Source: Sporodiniella umbellata (Eukaryota; Mucoromycota; Mucoromycetes; Mucorales; Rhizopodaceae). Taken from it: DNA of 64,000 nt. Where the stretch lies: positions 1-64,000 of the forward strand of contig JAIXMR010000014.1 in assembly GCA_025677835.1 (NCBI GenBank), written 5' to 3'. This document shows positions 33,116 to 44,849 of the stretch, one piece after another. Both the position numbers and the translations under genes were made by a program. The notes below the pieces were generated by a model that ran no database searches, was not told the origin of the DNA, and saw only the letters and a program-made list of their open reading frames with translations. How positions within the stretch are numbered: the stretch's first letter is position 1; every line of letters begins with the position of its first letter.

Positions 33116-33601
33116 ATGAACAAAAATTTTGTAAGAGTAACAGGCGAACCCATTCCAAACTCTGAAGAAGCCTCACGGCTAGTAAGCGATGATTCTATAG
33201 GGGCTATCTCTGTTTTTGTGGGAACAACCCGAAACTTTTTTGAAGGTACATACTGAATTTTGAAGAAACACTACGCCTTTTTTTTAAAAAAAAAAAAACT
33301 GATAGGAAAAAAGGTTGTTTCCCTAGAATACGAAGCTTATGTCCCCATGGCTGAAAAAGTTTTGGATCAAATCATAGCAGAGGCAAGAAGTAAATGGGAT
33401 CTAAAGCATATAGGAGTGTTTCATCGCACTGGATCCGTACCCGTCGGTCAAACAAGTGTGGTAATTGCGGTCTCTTCGACGCACCGTAAAGATGGTTTGC
33501 ATGCCACTGAATATCTGATCGATACACTCAAAGCAAAATGCCCAATTTGGAAAAAAGAAGTTTATCTCGATGGATCAGTATGGAAAGGTGCCTGCCATTA
33601 A
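33116..33601 (+). CDS. Molybdopterin synthase catalytic (large) subunit, MoaE/MOCS2B type
   Basis: Two exons (33116-33245, 33306-33601) encode 141 aa, the normal length for MoaE. Landmarks are IGAISVFVGTTRNFFEGKKV across the intron, LEYEAYVPMAEKVL, HIGVFHRTGSVPVGQTSVVI, SSTHRKDGLHATEYLID and CPIWKKEVYLDGSVW, which holds the catalytic lysine region. It adds the dithiolene sulfurs, carried by the small MoaD-type subunit, to cyclic pyranopterin phosphate in molybdenum cofactor synthesis. This implies that the organism makes Moco for enzymes such as nitrate reductase or sulfite oxidase, although no other Moco gene is in the window. The ATG at 33116 is the first in frame after a pyrimidine-rich leader. 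Confidence 0.95.
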
Positions 33602-34091
33602 CAATAATGATGACATTAAAATCATGCACAGATATACATATATATATATATATATATGTAGAGTCAAAAAGTGCTATATTTCTATAACCAATTATGCAGA
33701 TTACAATTTGTAAATAATACTCTCAATGTTATTAACATGTATCGACACGAAGTATAGCTGTATGTTCATTGTATTTTAAGGCTTTATAAAAGGAAAGTTG
33801 GCTTTTTTTTTTTTCAATAAAGTTACATTCTGTGAAAACTTTAGCCAAGTTAGGTCAACATTGATTTTGAATCCGATATGCATTTTTACTGACGGTTTCT
33901 GTTTATTAAGAAGTATAGGTCGATTCATAAAAAATGTTTGCTATTTTATTATGTGTATAGATTATAAAGAGAGTACATTGGTTGTAGCAAAATATAAGAA
34001 AGCAAGGTGCCATACACATAAACTTTTTTTTCAATTGCAGAAGTTGTTTGAGAAAGAAATAATGTAGTGTACAATATACAAGATAGTGTGA
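33602..34091. other. Convergent intergenic region
   Basis: It separates the MoaE gene and the cytochrome P450, which point toward each other, and contains an (AT)n run at about 33638-33658. The plus frame 33798-34067 has no recognisable features. This stretch presumably holds the 3' ends of both transcripts. Confidence 0.5.
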
Positions 34092-35761
34092 TTAGTGATG
34101 GCGTTTTATCAGCTGAACCTTAAGCGAGCGGGGACCTAAGAGGCCTATGCCGCCTCCTGTGGCATTTTTTAGACCTTCCGCATGTTCACTGTGTGGAACG
34201 AGACTCCAGGTAAACTTTTTCAACATCATTGCGTGAAACACTCTTTGCTCTGACATACTAAAGTTGATACCCACACACGTACGGGGGCCATATCCAAACG
34301 GCATCCAGGGAGTATATTCCTTGTAGCTTTTGCTTTCAGAATTAAATCGATCTGGGTTAAAAACCTCAGGTTGGTCCCAATAATTGCTCAAGTGGTGAAC
34401 ACAATAAAGCTCCTAAAAAATAACAATAAGTCTCTTATTCATAAGAGTCATCTTTTTCTTTTACCAGATGAACCATAGTGTCTTTAGGAATGAAAAAATT
34501 TCCCAAATATGTATCTTTACTCGTTATTCGAGGCAAATTACCAGCTGTTGGGGAGTTGATTCGCATGGTTTCTTTAATACATTGATTTAAATAAACCATT
34601 TGCTTTAGTTCATTTTCGGTAGGTAGAACGTCTTCAGGGCCCTCGTCGCCTAGTACGGATAACACATCCTGTCTTGCGCGAGTTTGAATTTCGGGATTTG
34701 CAGCAAGATAATAGAAAAAAGACGCCAATGCGCTTGCTGTTGTCTCATGACCTGCAACAAAAAAAGTAGCCATATTTGCCATCAGTTCATTGTCTGTTAG
34801 ATATGCCCGATCAGAAAGACCAGAATTGGCTTGTACAAGCAGAGACAAAAGGTCAGTACGCTTTGAATCCATACTCTGCTTTCTTTGCTTCAATAGCTTA
34901 TCAAAAAGAGCCCGAAGATGTTCATTAGCCATTCGTGCTCGATGGCGATAAGGAATCCAATGTGTAGGAATTCGGGTATAAGCAGGGAACAGATAAACCC
35001 ATGGGTCTCTCACAATGCTAAAAGCTTCTTCGTAAAGACGTGTGTACTTCGATTTAGCCCCCTTCATTGCCCCAAGATCTAAGCCAAAAAGCCCCAGTCC
35101 AAGACCGTCCAGAGCAAAACGTTTGGCGTAATCAGTCACTTCCATCACACCATCCGGACATTCTTCCTCAATTGAACGAATCATTCTTTGCGCAAGTTGG
35201 CCCAAAACATCGATAGGCATTGGTTGTTGAAATGCTGGCTGAATGACTTTACGCTGACGCTTCCATTCCTTATAGCTTGAGTTACTCATACTTGCAGCTT
35301 GGTTTGTTAATATCAAATCCTGTACAACAGATAGTTGATGCAATGAGGAGCGATTGTATCAAGTGAGATTAGTATATACTCCTTCAGTTAAATGCAAAAG
35401 GAAAAGAGAATATACTTACAGGATCCATGGCTATTTTTAGTTTTGGGAAGGTTTCCATGTCTTTTAAAAGAACTTGGAGATAACGAGGTTCAGCTACTGT
35501 CAAGGACCATCGGCCCATCAAATATTTTAAACAGAGACCGTGTTGATTCATTAGAGGCATAACAAGCTTTTGGGAGCGAACATCATGACTCTCGCCTATC
35601 AGTACACTCCAGAACCATCGAAGGGTGTTGACTTTCGGTAGATGGGAAAGGGCACGTGGTACAAAAAAAACAGGGGCTAATTTTCGATAAACATACCCAC
35701 TTGCCCAAATAGATACAAGTAAAATATAAAGCTGTGGTCTAGAAACCTTCAAAAAAGACAT
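34092..35761 (-). CDS. Cytochrome P450 monooxygenase
   Basis: Three exons (35761-35420, 35319-34465, 34412-34092) encode 505 aa, the usual length. The N-terminal membrane anchor is YILLVSIWASGYVY. Family motifs, in order, are a W-K-R-Q C-helix region (EWKRQRKVIQPAF), the I-helix oxygen-binding motif FVAGHETTASA, the K-helix ExxR (KETMR), the PxRF-type segment FNPDRFN, and the heme-binding loop FGYGPRTCVG with the ligand Cys near residue 445. It should be an ER-anchored monooxygenase that needs a P450 reductase. The substrate cannot be deduced. The general appearance (CYP3/CYP4-like) recalls Mucoromycota P450s used in fatty acid, sterol or xenobiotic oxidation. All catalytic motifs are intact. 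It has no clear cluster partners. Confidence 0.95.
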
Positions 35762-36816
35762 TTTTTTCTCACAGACTTTTCTCTTTCAAAAAAAAGAACA
35801 GAAGATAAAGAAGAAGAGAAAAAGAAGAGTTAGACTAAAGGCGTTTTATTTCTACTATTTCTTCTATATATAGTCAATGTCCGTTTTGTACTCGTTACCA
35901 TAGCAACATGAACAAAAAAAAAAAGAGCTTGCAACCTTTTGGAAAAAAAAAAGAGGGACGGATAAGAATGAGTATGCCGCTTTTCCTTTTTACCTTTTTT
36001 TTTTTTTTTTTTTTCAAAAAGGATATCCATGAAGATCTTTCGACGCCCAACTTTCCTGAGTGAATATAGTCGCCTTTATTTGCACTCACACCTACACATA
36101 CATACAGATGTATATATATGTATATATATATATTTGGTGACCAGTGATTTTTGGGGGGATCAGGACGGTTGCACTCGCCCTAAAATTACCGTGGGGCTTT
36201 GTTTGGCTGTTTATTGGTACAGGCCCAAATAGCTGGATTAATTCCATAAATAAAGTAGATGCAAGATCTTTTTCTCTTCCTCCTTTCGAAAATGCATTTT
36301 TTTTGTATTCATAAAACAATAACAGAAAGATAAGAAAGCGTGCTAAAAACAGAAGGGTAGAAGAATGAATACATATTATTAATAGCTGTTGAAAGCGTCT
36401 TTTTTTTTTAAAATACAAAAAAATGAAATAATCAAATAGCAATAGCGAAAAAAGCAGAGGGACAATCAAATAAAAAAAATAACAAAACAAAGCCTAAAAG
36501 ACAGCAAATAAAAATAGATAAAGAAAACAAAGAATGGGCGATGGGGAAGATTGACAAAGGTAAAGGATAAAGATTAGCAAAATTAGGGATATATACAAGA
36601 GCGTGGGAGTTGAAGCAAAAGCCATGTTTTAATTAAATATGGTAAAATTGCATTATTTCTTAACGTATTTGTGGGGATAAAATACGGCTTGAACCAAATC
36701 AATTTGATATTATTTTCTTTTTCCGGTTGTCTCTTTCCTCCCTTCTCTCCCCCCTTTTTTTATGTTTTTTTTATAAGAAAAAAGAAAAATCCGCGGGTTC
36801 GTTTAATATATTGAAT
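35762..36816. other. Intergenic, AT-rich
   Basis: Homopolymer-rich 5' flank of the P450 (T and A runs at 35999-36014 and 36400-36425), followed by a (TA)n microsatellite near 36110-36133. No supported coding frame; the frames seen are Lys- or Phe-rich artefacts. Confidence 0.5.
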
Positions 36817-38578
36817 CTAATGAAGGTAGAAAAACCATATTTCTGCAATCACAATAGCAGATGCGCCTAGGATCAACACGGGTAAAATAAATAAGTTCCA
36901 TTTTAGGAATTGAAAATAGCCCAAAGTATAAATCCCTTTAGTCTTCAATATGTGATCAAACCTATCTCCTAGTCATTTACTTATTCTTTTCTTGTCATTA
37001 GAGGGGTTAAAAGAATCTTACATGATACCCGCTAAGCTTCCAACCAATGTAAGGCATGCACCCAAGTTACTACCTACAATCAAACCTAATAAAAAACCCT
37101 GTTGAGTTGCTTCTGAATGAACATGTGTCGCAAAATTAGGATGTTGGATAATTTGCGTGAACAAGATTGTCATTGGCTAATTCTCGTATCAGTTCAGGTT
37201 CAACCAAGATTTCTGTTTACCAAATTGTTTAAAAATTGACAGGCCAGAATAGAGACCGTAGTCATTCCTAATACGGCAGTTACATAGTTTTTGGTAAAGA
37301 CAGCCATGGCTGTAGCAAAAATGCCTACCCAGCCTTTTTCAGATAGAGCCTGGATAAGGATAAACATGCCTAAACTAAAGGGTAAGATAGACCAGGGCAG
37401 ACGGCCAGTGATGGCTCGAACGGTAGGCAATCGGGTGTTAAACCAGGACATGAGATGTCGAAAAGGAGACGTCTTTTTCTTCTTTGGCGTAGTTTCTAGC
37501 ATGACTGAGGGTTCGGGCAAGGGTTGAGAAGGTTGGATGTTGTCGAGAGAGATGGATTCAGAAGCATGTGTAGAATTCCGACTGCGAAAGCGACGACACA
37601 AGGAGAGGCCAAGGTCGTGTTGCATGTCATAGAGCAACATAACCACTGCATAGGGTAATGTTACTACCCATACGGGCACATGAGCAAAAGAGGTCGCCAC
37701 CAGAGTTACAAGACACAGGCCAAGCAAGATAAAACCAAAAATAGCGCCTCGTGGGTCGATCAAGACACTCTTGGGATCTGTGTCTGGCGAATGGATCTGT
37801 TTAGGGATATAACGCTCCGAGCGAAACAAGACTCGTAATACAACATAGGAAAGAATAAGAGTAACCACGGTAGGTAGCAGCATCCAGGCCGAATAACTCA
37901 AAAAGCTGATTCCATAAGCTTCAGACACAATCACATTAGTTGGATTGCCGATAAATAATGCCATCGAGGCAATATTCGCAGTAGTAAACTCGCTTACCAA
38001 GAAAGCCGTAGGTGTAATACCAGAGACTTTGGTAAAGTAGGACAAAAAGACCGTGCCCGTTAAGATTACGACATCGTTACTTGTTAATCCGCTCATGAGT
38101 GTCGTCAGGATGAAGAACAATGTGAACGCAAGTAGCCCTCGATCTCCTGCCTTTTTAGATACCCAAAAAGCAAAAAATTGAAACACGCCTGTCATATCGA
38201 GCGAGATACAGATATATGCCTAGACAATTTGCTTTGTGTTTTAGTCGCTCGAAAAAAAAAAAAAAAAAAAGTAAATAAATGGTTTGACAAGTATCGTACG
38301 AGAGAGTAAATTAAAATCAATAACCCCCAGGGCTGAACTCCTAGTGTGCCTAGAAAACCTCTTTTAACTACACCCCAATCTATGGCTCTGCATAGTAAAA
38401 GCAAAAGTACTCCAAGTAAGGGCACTGTCGACAAGTTCAAGTACAGCTTGATCTTCTTTACTTTAACTGTCACAGGCCGAATTACAAAGAATATGACAGC
38501 AATAAAAATACTGATCGTAACATAAGAGTAGGCATCTAATGTTTCCTCTCCTGTCATAGTTCTTTGTGAAAAGCCCAA
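36817..38578 (-). CDS. ArsB/CitM-type ion transporter (IT superfamily)
   Basis: Four exons (38578-38300, 38219-37221, 37176-37029, 36935-36817) encode 514 aa with about eleven hydrophobic segments. Diagnostic pieces are LMSGLTSNDVVILTGTVFL, NIASMALFIGNPTNVIVSEA (the GNPTN motif), and after the second intron NNLPMTILFTQII and GLIVGSNLGACLTLVGSLA. The two N-rich re-entrant motifs are typical of the ArsB/NhaD/CitM superfamily (arsenite, Na+/H+ or citrate transport). The substrate cannot be chosen from sequence alone. A hydrophilic Ser-rich loop of about 65 residues (HASESISLDN, TPKKKKTSPF) sits between the halves. The last junction uses the donor at 37028 (gtatca), which keeps phase; the nearby gtaaga would not. 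The first intron contains an 18-base poly(A/T) tract. Confidence 0.87.
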
Positions 38579-39326
38579 AATAAAAAAAAAAGGAAAGAAA
38601 ACAAAATCTAAAAAAAGAAAAAGAACTGATCTAGAATTCCTTTGTTAATCAGCCTTTGGCCCAATCAAATGGATGGTCTTCGACATGTAGACACAAGAGC
38701 AATTGTATTGCTCACCGCTTGCTGCCTGTTTTCTTTTTCATTCTTTCTCTTTGACTTGCTATATCTGTTGAGGTAGTACTAACGAAAAGAAGCACCGGAA
38801 AGTTGCCAAGATAGACTTTGATGTTTATCGGTTCAAAAAAAAAAAAGCTGTAGTTTTTCCATTTGCTTTTCCTATACAATCAGAGCACTAAAAGGTAGCT
38901 TTTTTTTCTTTAAGAGAAAAGCAATGACAAAAAAAGCGTGTACTGTGCGACTTCAGTATGACAATGAATGACAGTGGCAAGTATTGGTTTTGGTATATGA
39001 AAATAGCTACGTGACGCTGAAGTTCTTGACGGTATGAACTCATAGTGTGTACAAAATAAGTACCAAATAGGTGTCTCGTACAGACATTTGTTTACAAGTA
39101 AAAAGCAAAAAAGATCACGCGCACATCGATGAGTCAAATAGGCACTTTTCATATCAGCCTGACTGTGTTCAAGTCACCTGCTTACTATGTGCAAAGAGGA
39201 TAGAGGCAAAACAGTCCAAAGTGAATCATAGTGTGGCTTGGACACATTAACTATATTAGCCATCTTCAATGTCTTATTTTTCTGTCTATTTTTTTTTCTT
39301 TCAATATTTTTTAAAAAAAGAAACTC
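38579..39326. other. Divergent intergenic region between transporter and AsnRS
   Basis: No gene is supported in this 748-base interval. It must contain the promoters of both divergently oriented genes. The last 80 bases are a pyrimidine-rich stretch directly before the AsnRS start. Confidence 0.5.
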
Positions 39327-41367
39327 ATGTCTTCTGACGACGCGACAAAAAAGGCCACTGTAGGCGAAAGTAAGAGGAAGAAAACGAGGAAGAAAACGAA
39401 ACTGACAATTGTTTTGTAGCTGTATATGTAGATGAAGTTGGAGGTTGTGACAGCAATGGTCAAGGTTCCGAAGCTTCTCCTTTCAAAACCGTTTTGAAAG
39501 CCATTGAAACCAAGGGTGAAGATATAAAGATTCAAGTAAAGAAAGACGAAGAAGGCTTTAAGGATATTTCTGGTGCTGCCTTTAAAAAAGCCAAGAAGAC
39601 TTTTGCCGAACAACAAAAGAAAGCCAAAAAGCTTTTAGAACAACAAAAGAAGCAAGAAGATGAATTAAAAAAGAAACAGGAAGATGAAGCCAAGGCTCTT
39701 GAGCAAGCAAAATCCATTGTTTTGACTGAAGATTCTTCTCTTCCCAAGGCTGACAAGGTAATAGAGAGGGCTTTAATAAGGCCAGGAATTAAATGCTTTG
39801 AATATACAGATCAAGATCCGTGAATCTACTGAAAGCCGCGGTAAGCGTGTCAAGGTCTCTGGTTGGGTTCATCGCCACCGTGTTCAAGGTAAAGACATGA
39901 TGTTTGTCATTCTTCGTGACGGTTCCGGTTATTTGCAATGTGTTTTGACAGGAAAATTGGTGAGTTTACAACCATATTGACAAGTCAAAGATAAACCAAT
40001 CAAGGCTAATCAAAAAGCTTTATATAGTGTCACTCTTACGATGCCATTACACTCTCTATTGAATCCACTGTCACTATTTATGGTGTGATCAACGAATTGC
40101 CCGAAGGCAAAACAGCACCAGGCAACCATGAATTGGTGGCTGATTACTGGGAAATGGTAGGCAAGGCCCCTGGTGGTGACGACGCCTTCACCAACAAGGT
40201 TACTCCCGATGCCGATCCTTCTTATCTTTTGGATAACCGTCACTTGGTTATTCGTGGTGAGACTTCTTCAGCTGTTCTTAAAGCCAGAGCTGAAATCATC
40301 AAGGCTTTCCGTGCCTTCTACGACGAATCTCATTTCACAGAAGTGACTCCTCCTTGCATGGTTCAAACACAAGTTGAAGGTGGCTCTACTCTTTTTGCCT
40401 TCAACTACTATGGCCAGGATGTAATAACACTTTTTTTCAGGGGGCACGACGTGTATTAACTTTGACTTTATTTTGTTAGGCCTATTTGACACAATCATCT
40501 CAATTGTACCTCGAAACTGTCCTTCCTTCTTTAGGCGACGTTTTCTGTTTAGCAGAATCTTTCCGTGCTGAAAAGTCACATACCCGTCGTCATTTGTCTG
40601 AATACTCTCACTTGGAAGCTGAGATGGCATTTATCAAGTTTGATGATCTTTTGGAACACTTGGAAAATCTGATGTGTTTTGTCATTGACAAGACTTTGGC
40701 CAACCCTGAGACAGCTCGTTTAGTTGAGCAACTCAACCCTGGCTTCAAGAAGCCCCAACGTCCTTTCCTCCGTATGAAGTACGCTGATGCCATCGACTAC
40801 TTGAAGGAGAACGACATAAAGAAGGAAGATGGATCTTTCTACGAGTTCGGAGAAGATATCCCTGAGGCACCTGAACGTGCTATGACAGACAAGATCGGTC
40901 GTCCTATTTTTTTGACCCATTTCCCTCATGAAATCAAAGCCTTCTATATGCAAAAAGACCCCTCAGATCGTCGTGTCACTGAAAGCGTAGATGTCTTAAT
41001 GCCTGGTGTAGGCGAGATTGTTGGTGGTAGTATGAGAATGGACAACAGAGTAAGCAAAAAGAACAAAAAGGAAAAAAAAAGGAGAAGGACCTTTAAGCTA
41101 TGCCCAAGAGACATAAATAAACATACATATTCTGGGGCGTGTTTTATTAATCCATGTTTTTAATAGGAAGAGCTGTTGGAGGCTTACGGAAAGGCTGGTA
41201 TTGATCCCTCCCCTTACTATTGGTACACAGATCAACGTAAATACGGCACCACTCCCCATGGCGGCTATGGTCTTGGTGTAGAACGTTTCCTTGCATGGAT
41301 ACTCAACCGTTATACTGTCCGTGAATGTTCTCTTTATCCTCGTTTTACCGGAAGATGCACTCCCTAA
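39327..41367 (+). CDS. DED81: Cytosolic asparaginyl-tRNA synthetase
   Basis: Six exons (39327-39369, 39420-39757, 39810-39959, 40028-40420, 40480-41049, 41167-41367) encode 564 aa with phase kept throughout. The N-terminal eukaryotic extension is present ([20 protein letters not shown]), followed by a Lys/Glu/Gln-rich helix ([20 protein letters not shown]). The OB-fold anticodon-binding domain reads [20 protein letters not shown]. The class II catalytic core reads [58 protein letters not shown] (motif 2) and [12 protein letters not shown] (motif 3). The end [10 protein letters not shown] is characteristic of eukaryotic AsnRS. The enzyme charges tRNA-Asn in the cytosol. A mitochondrial form from the same gene would need an upstream start, and none is visible. 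Confidence 0.96.
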
Positions 41368-42731
41368 AAGAAAGAAAAAAAAAGAAAGGTTTGTTTACCA
41401 TGGATATAGGACAAACGATTGTTAATAAAAATAAAAAAATAAAAACAATAATAGTAATAATAGCAATAATAATAGATGCACTTTATTTCTGTTTTTTTTT
41501 ACCCTTAAATGAGCGTTAATAAACACCAAAACATCTAAAGACTTCCATTAAAAAGCTCCCCACCTCAATTCTCCCCTTCTCTCAGACACATACCAACACT
41601 CCTCATCCCTTTCACATATACACTCTCTGTTGGTCTTTTGCTTTCACTACATCCTGATGTATATGGAAAGCTCCTCTTTGTTAACCGGACTGTCTCTCAA
41701 CAACTTAGAGCACAATAAACAGTTACACACACACTCTCTCCTTCAGCTCTTAATTTTCAAGTACTTTGGTCTACAGAAGGATAAAGAACAAAATAGATCG
41801 TTTTTTGTGTATCAAAAAGTCTAATTTGCTTGTAAAAACAAAACTCTGCCATATTTTCCGATTTCTCCTTTTTTATTATATTGACTTTTTTTTTTGGTTT
41901 CACCAAGTTTTTATCGATTTGTTTGTAATACGCCCCTGAAAGTTGTCTTTAAAGAAATCCTAATTATGTCGTTTATGGGGAAAATAGTGAAAATTAAATC
42001 AAAAGTAAAGAGTGATTTGTCTTTTTTATTAAAAAATGAAAAAATAAATAATTTGAAAAGAATCATTAAAAAACAAAAAATATAAAACTTAAAGACAGTA
42101 AAAAAAAAAAGGGTAAAAAGTAATCAAATTTCGTGTTTTTATCGAAAAAGCAATAACCTTTTCTTTGAAAGGAACTAAGACATAAAAAGTCAAAACAAGT
42201 AATTTAGATTTAGAAAGCACTAATTTTATTTGATGGGTTTATAAGAATGGCAAATGTTTTGTAGTTTAAAAAATACAGAATTTTATTTTATTTTTATTTT
42301 TATTTTTTTACTCTGGTCTTACGGCGTCTAAGGTGGTAGAAACACATGTAGTAAGATACTTGCTTTTTAAGGTTAGTTCGAGTGTTTGTCTTTTTTTAGT
42401 GAAAATTATCAAAGGAGACAATCTCAACTCAAAAAAAAAAAAAAAAACTCCCTTTCTTAAATTAAATAGGCAAAATCCTACCCCAAGGCACCCTCATTAT
42501 CGTTTTACAAACACGATTTGTACCATTTGTACTCTTTGTCTGTCAATCACTTTTTCACACCGTTTTGCCATACCCCCCTTTTTCCCTTTCTTGCTCGATC
42601 AAACCTCACTTGGCTGTAGGTAATCCACCCCTTTCCCTCTCAGCTTACTATATAAATAGAGTCGCATTTCTTTCTTTTTCTTTTGCTATTATTACTATTG
42701 ACAATTCAATTCATTTTTACTTTCTTTTAAT
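41368..42731. other. Intergenic, AT-rich
   Basis: A 1.36 kb stretch with poly(A/T) runs (for example 42429-42447) and no supported coding frame. The segment 42540-42731 is strongly pyrimidine-rich, with a TATA-like tatataaata at about 42650-42659 some 75 bases before the C2H2 gene start. This is a plausible core promoter. Confidence 0.45.
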
Positions 42732-43181
42732 ATGGCATCCTGCTCAGATAAACAGCACAAAAGACGTTACAAGTGCCCTATGTGTCCCAAGTCTTTCTTT
42801 CGACTTGAACACAAAAAGAGACACATTCGTATCCATACCGGAGAGAAGCCACACGCTTGCCACTACCCAGGATGCGATAGGCGATTCTCTCGATCTGATG
42901 AACTTATCCGTCACGGTCGAACGCATGACATTCTTCACCATCCACCCTCAAGAGCTATCAGCAACCACAGCCGTATCCTCTTACCCCCATTAAGATCACT
43001 GTACCCTCAATCTGTCAAGCCTCAACCGGTTGAATGCTCTATATACCACCAGCCACTCTCATCCCTAGTCAACCCTCGTCTTTCTTCGTTTTATTCAGTT
43101 TCTGCCCTCGCTGGCTGCCACTCAAACCATCCAACCTCTTACAGCCAACTCTCACTTCCTCCTATTCGTACGCTGCTATAA
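42732..43181 (+). CDS. CreA/Mig1-like two-finger C2H2 transcription factor (short)
   Basis: A single-exon 149 aa frame. Two adjacent C2H2 fingers near the N-terminus: [19 protein letters not shown] with a TGEKPHA linker, then [19 protein letters not shown]. The finger helices (R-E-R and R-E-R type contacts, RLEHKKR and RSDELIR) and the spacing match CreA/Mig1 carbon-catabolite repressors, which bind SYGGRG-type sites. The rest is Ser/Pro/Leu-rich. CreA proteins are usually about three times longer, so this is either a minimal relative or only the first exon. I saw no convincing donor that would extend it. Pyrimidine-rich DNA follows the stop codon. Confidence 0.8.
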   Translation: MASCSDKQHKRRYKCPMCPKSFFRLEHKKRHIRIHTGEKPHACHYPGCDRRFSRSDELIRHGRTHDILHHPPSRAISNHSRILLPPLRSLYPQSVKPQPVECSIYHQPLSSLVNPRLSSFYSVSALAGCHSNHPTSYSQLSLPPIRTLL

Positions 43182-44348
43182 CCTCTTTCAAAGGCCCAAC
43201 AATCCGTAGTGTAAATGTGTTGATTCATTTTTACATGCACCTCCCTTTCTTTTACTTTCTATTACCACCTTTTTTCTGTTCTCAACCTTACTATATGCTC
43301 GCTCCTTTGACACATACATACACACATATATATACACGCACGCACACTCACACTTACATATATATCTACACATAGTTTCTTTCACTTTGGTGGGCTTTGC
43401 GTTGAGCCCTCTTTTTTCTATTTCTTTGTTTTTTCTTTTTTTTTTGAATTTTTTTTTTTTGAACTTTTTTTTCTTGCTTTTTCTTAATATGAAAATCAAA
43501 TACAAATAAAAAACACAAGTGAAGCATATGCATATTCAGTTGCTTATCTTGGGCAATTTGTGTAAGTGTTTTTTTTTTTTTTTTTTTTTTGGCAAAGGGG
43601 GATAGAGCCAAGAGCGGGAAAAAATATATAAAGATTATTGTGTACAGTTTCTTTTTGTTTCTGTTTTGTTGTTTTTCGAAAAGGAAATCATACTTATTGA
43701 ATTGGCAGATCCCATAATAAAACCCAACTTTTCAAATACAGAAATGACTCTTTTTTTTGCCACTGTAAAAGCTAAGGCTACTCCCATGCTTTGATTCAGC
43801 TGGCGGACTTTACTAGAAGTCCCCCCATCGAAGTCTCCTTATTTAATTCTAGTTACATCAATCTCCTAAACAGACACTGAAAATCTTTGTGTGTGCTCTT
43901 TTTAAATGACAAAAAATACACCCGCTTTGTTATTTCCTATAGTCTAGACTCCCCTGAATCAGAATAGAAACTGTCTTTTATAAAGCACTTTGCCCTTACA
44001 TATACAGTAAAAGCAACAAACTCACATCCGTCAACATATATTTTGGCCTTTTCACTTTACAGTATCCCTCCTTTTTTATTTGTTTACTTTTATACTGTCA
44101 CTTGTGTATATGTTTTTTCTTTGGTCTTGTTTTGTATCCCCTAGAGCGGAGGAGAAAAGAAGGGGTTTGTGTAGATGTGGCCCTTGCTTTCTTTAATCAA
44201 GATGTGAGCCAAAAAAACCCAACTCGACCTGGTTTTAACCAGCTGTCCCGAAATCCTGGAACACCAACCAAACTTCAAGAATCCCAACGTATGCATCTAT
44301 GTATATATATACGCACTCATGTATATGTATAAGCGCATACACCCACCC

Positions 44349-44391
<43 letters not shown>

Positions 44392-44849
44392 TATAGATAT
44401 ATATATATATATATACATTTAGATAGATAGATATAGAATTAAAAAAAAAGATCGAAGACAGGTTCTTAGGAGAAAGGTGTTCTTTTCTTTTGGTTTACAG
44501 ACAAACTGATAGCATGCTTTTATTCTGTGTATTTCTTTCCCTCTTTTAGTTTGCTTTTTGTATATATTTCTTTTTCTCCCTTTGTTCCACATTGTTCTAT
44601 TTTACCCCATAAATAACCCCTACAACAGATAGTTTATAAAAATCGTCGTGTTCTTAGAAATTTTTTTTGATATATAAAGCTCTTTCAGCTACTTGTGTGC
44701 TTGATTTGAAAGATCCGTGAAGCTTTGACCGTTGATGACGTTCACAGAGGACTTTGAATTTTTTTTGTCTCTACGCGTCTAAATTTTTTTTTGGGTGTTT
44801 GTATGTGTGTAAACCAGCTTGTGTTTTTTCTTCTTTTCCAGTTTGGAAT
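43182..44849. other. Intergenic with long microsatellites
   Basis: A 1.67 kb gene-free stretch containing poly(T) runs (43571-43590), a (CA)n block and (AT)n/(GATA)n-like runs around 44340-44440. The plus frame 44102-44332 has some non-repetitive sequence (VALAFFNQDVSQKNPTRPGF) but no start context, splice partner or domain that would support a gene. Confidence 0.4.
44354..44387. repeat. (AC)n microsatellite
   Basis: Perfect AC dinucleotide run of about 17 units, followed by an (AT)n run (about 44398-44416) and short GATA repeats. It is expected to be length-variable between strains. Confidence 0.9.

Noticed and set aside
44102..44332. Plus-strand frame of 76 codons in the 43-45 kb spacer
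   Set aside because: Starts in pyrimidine-rich DNA and ends in a microsatellite, with no domain or splice evidence.
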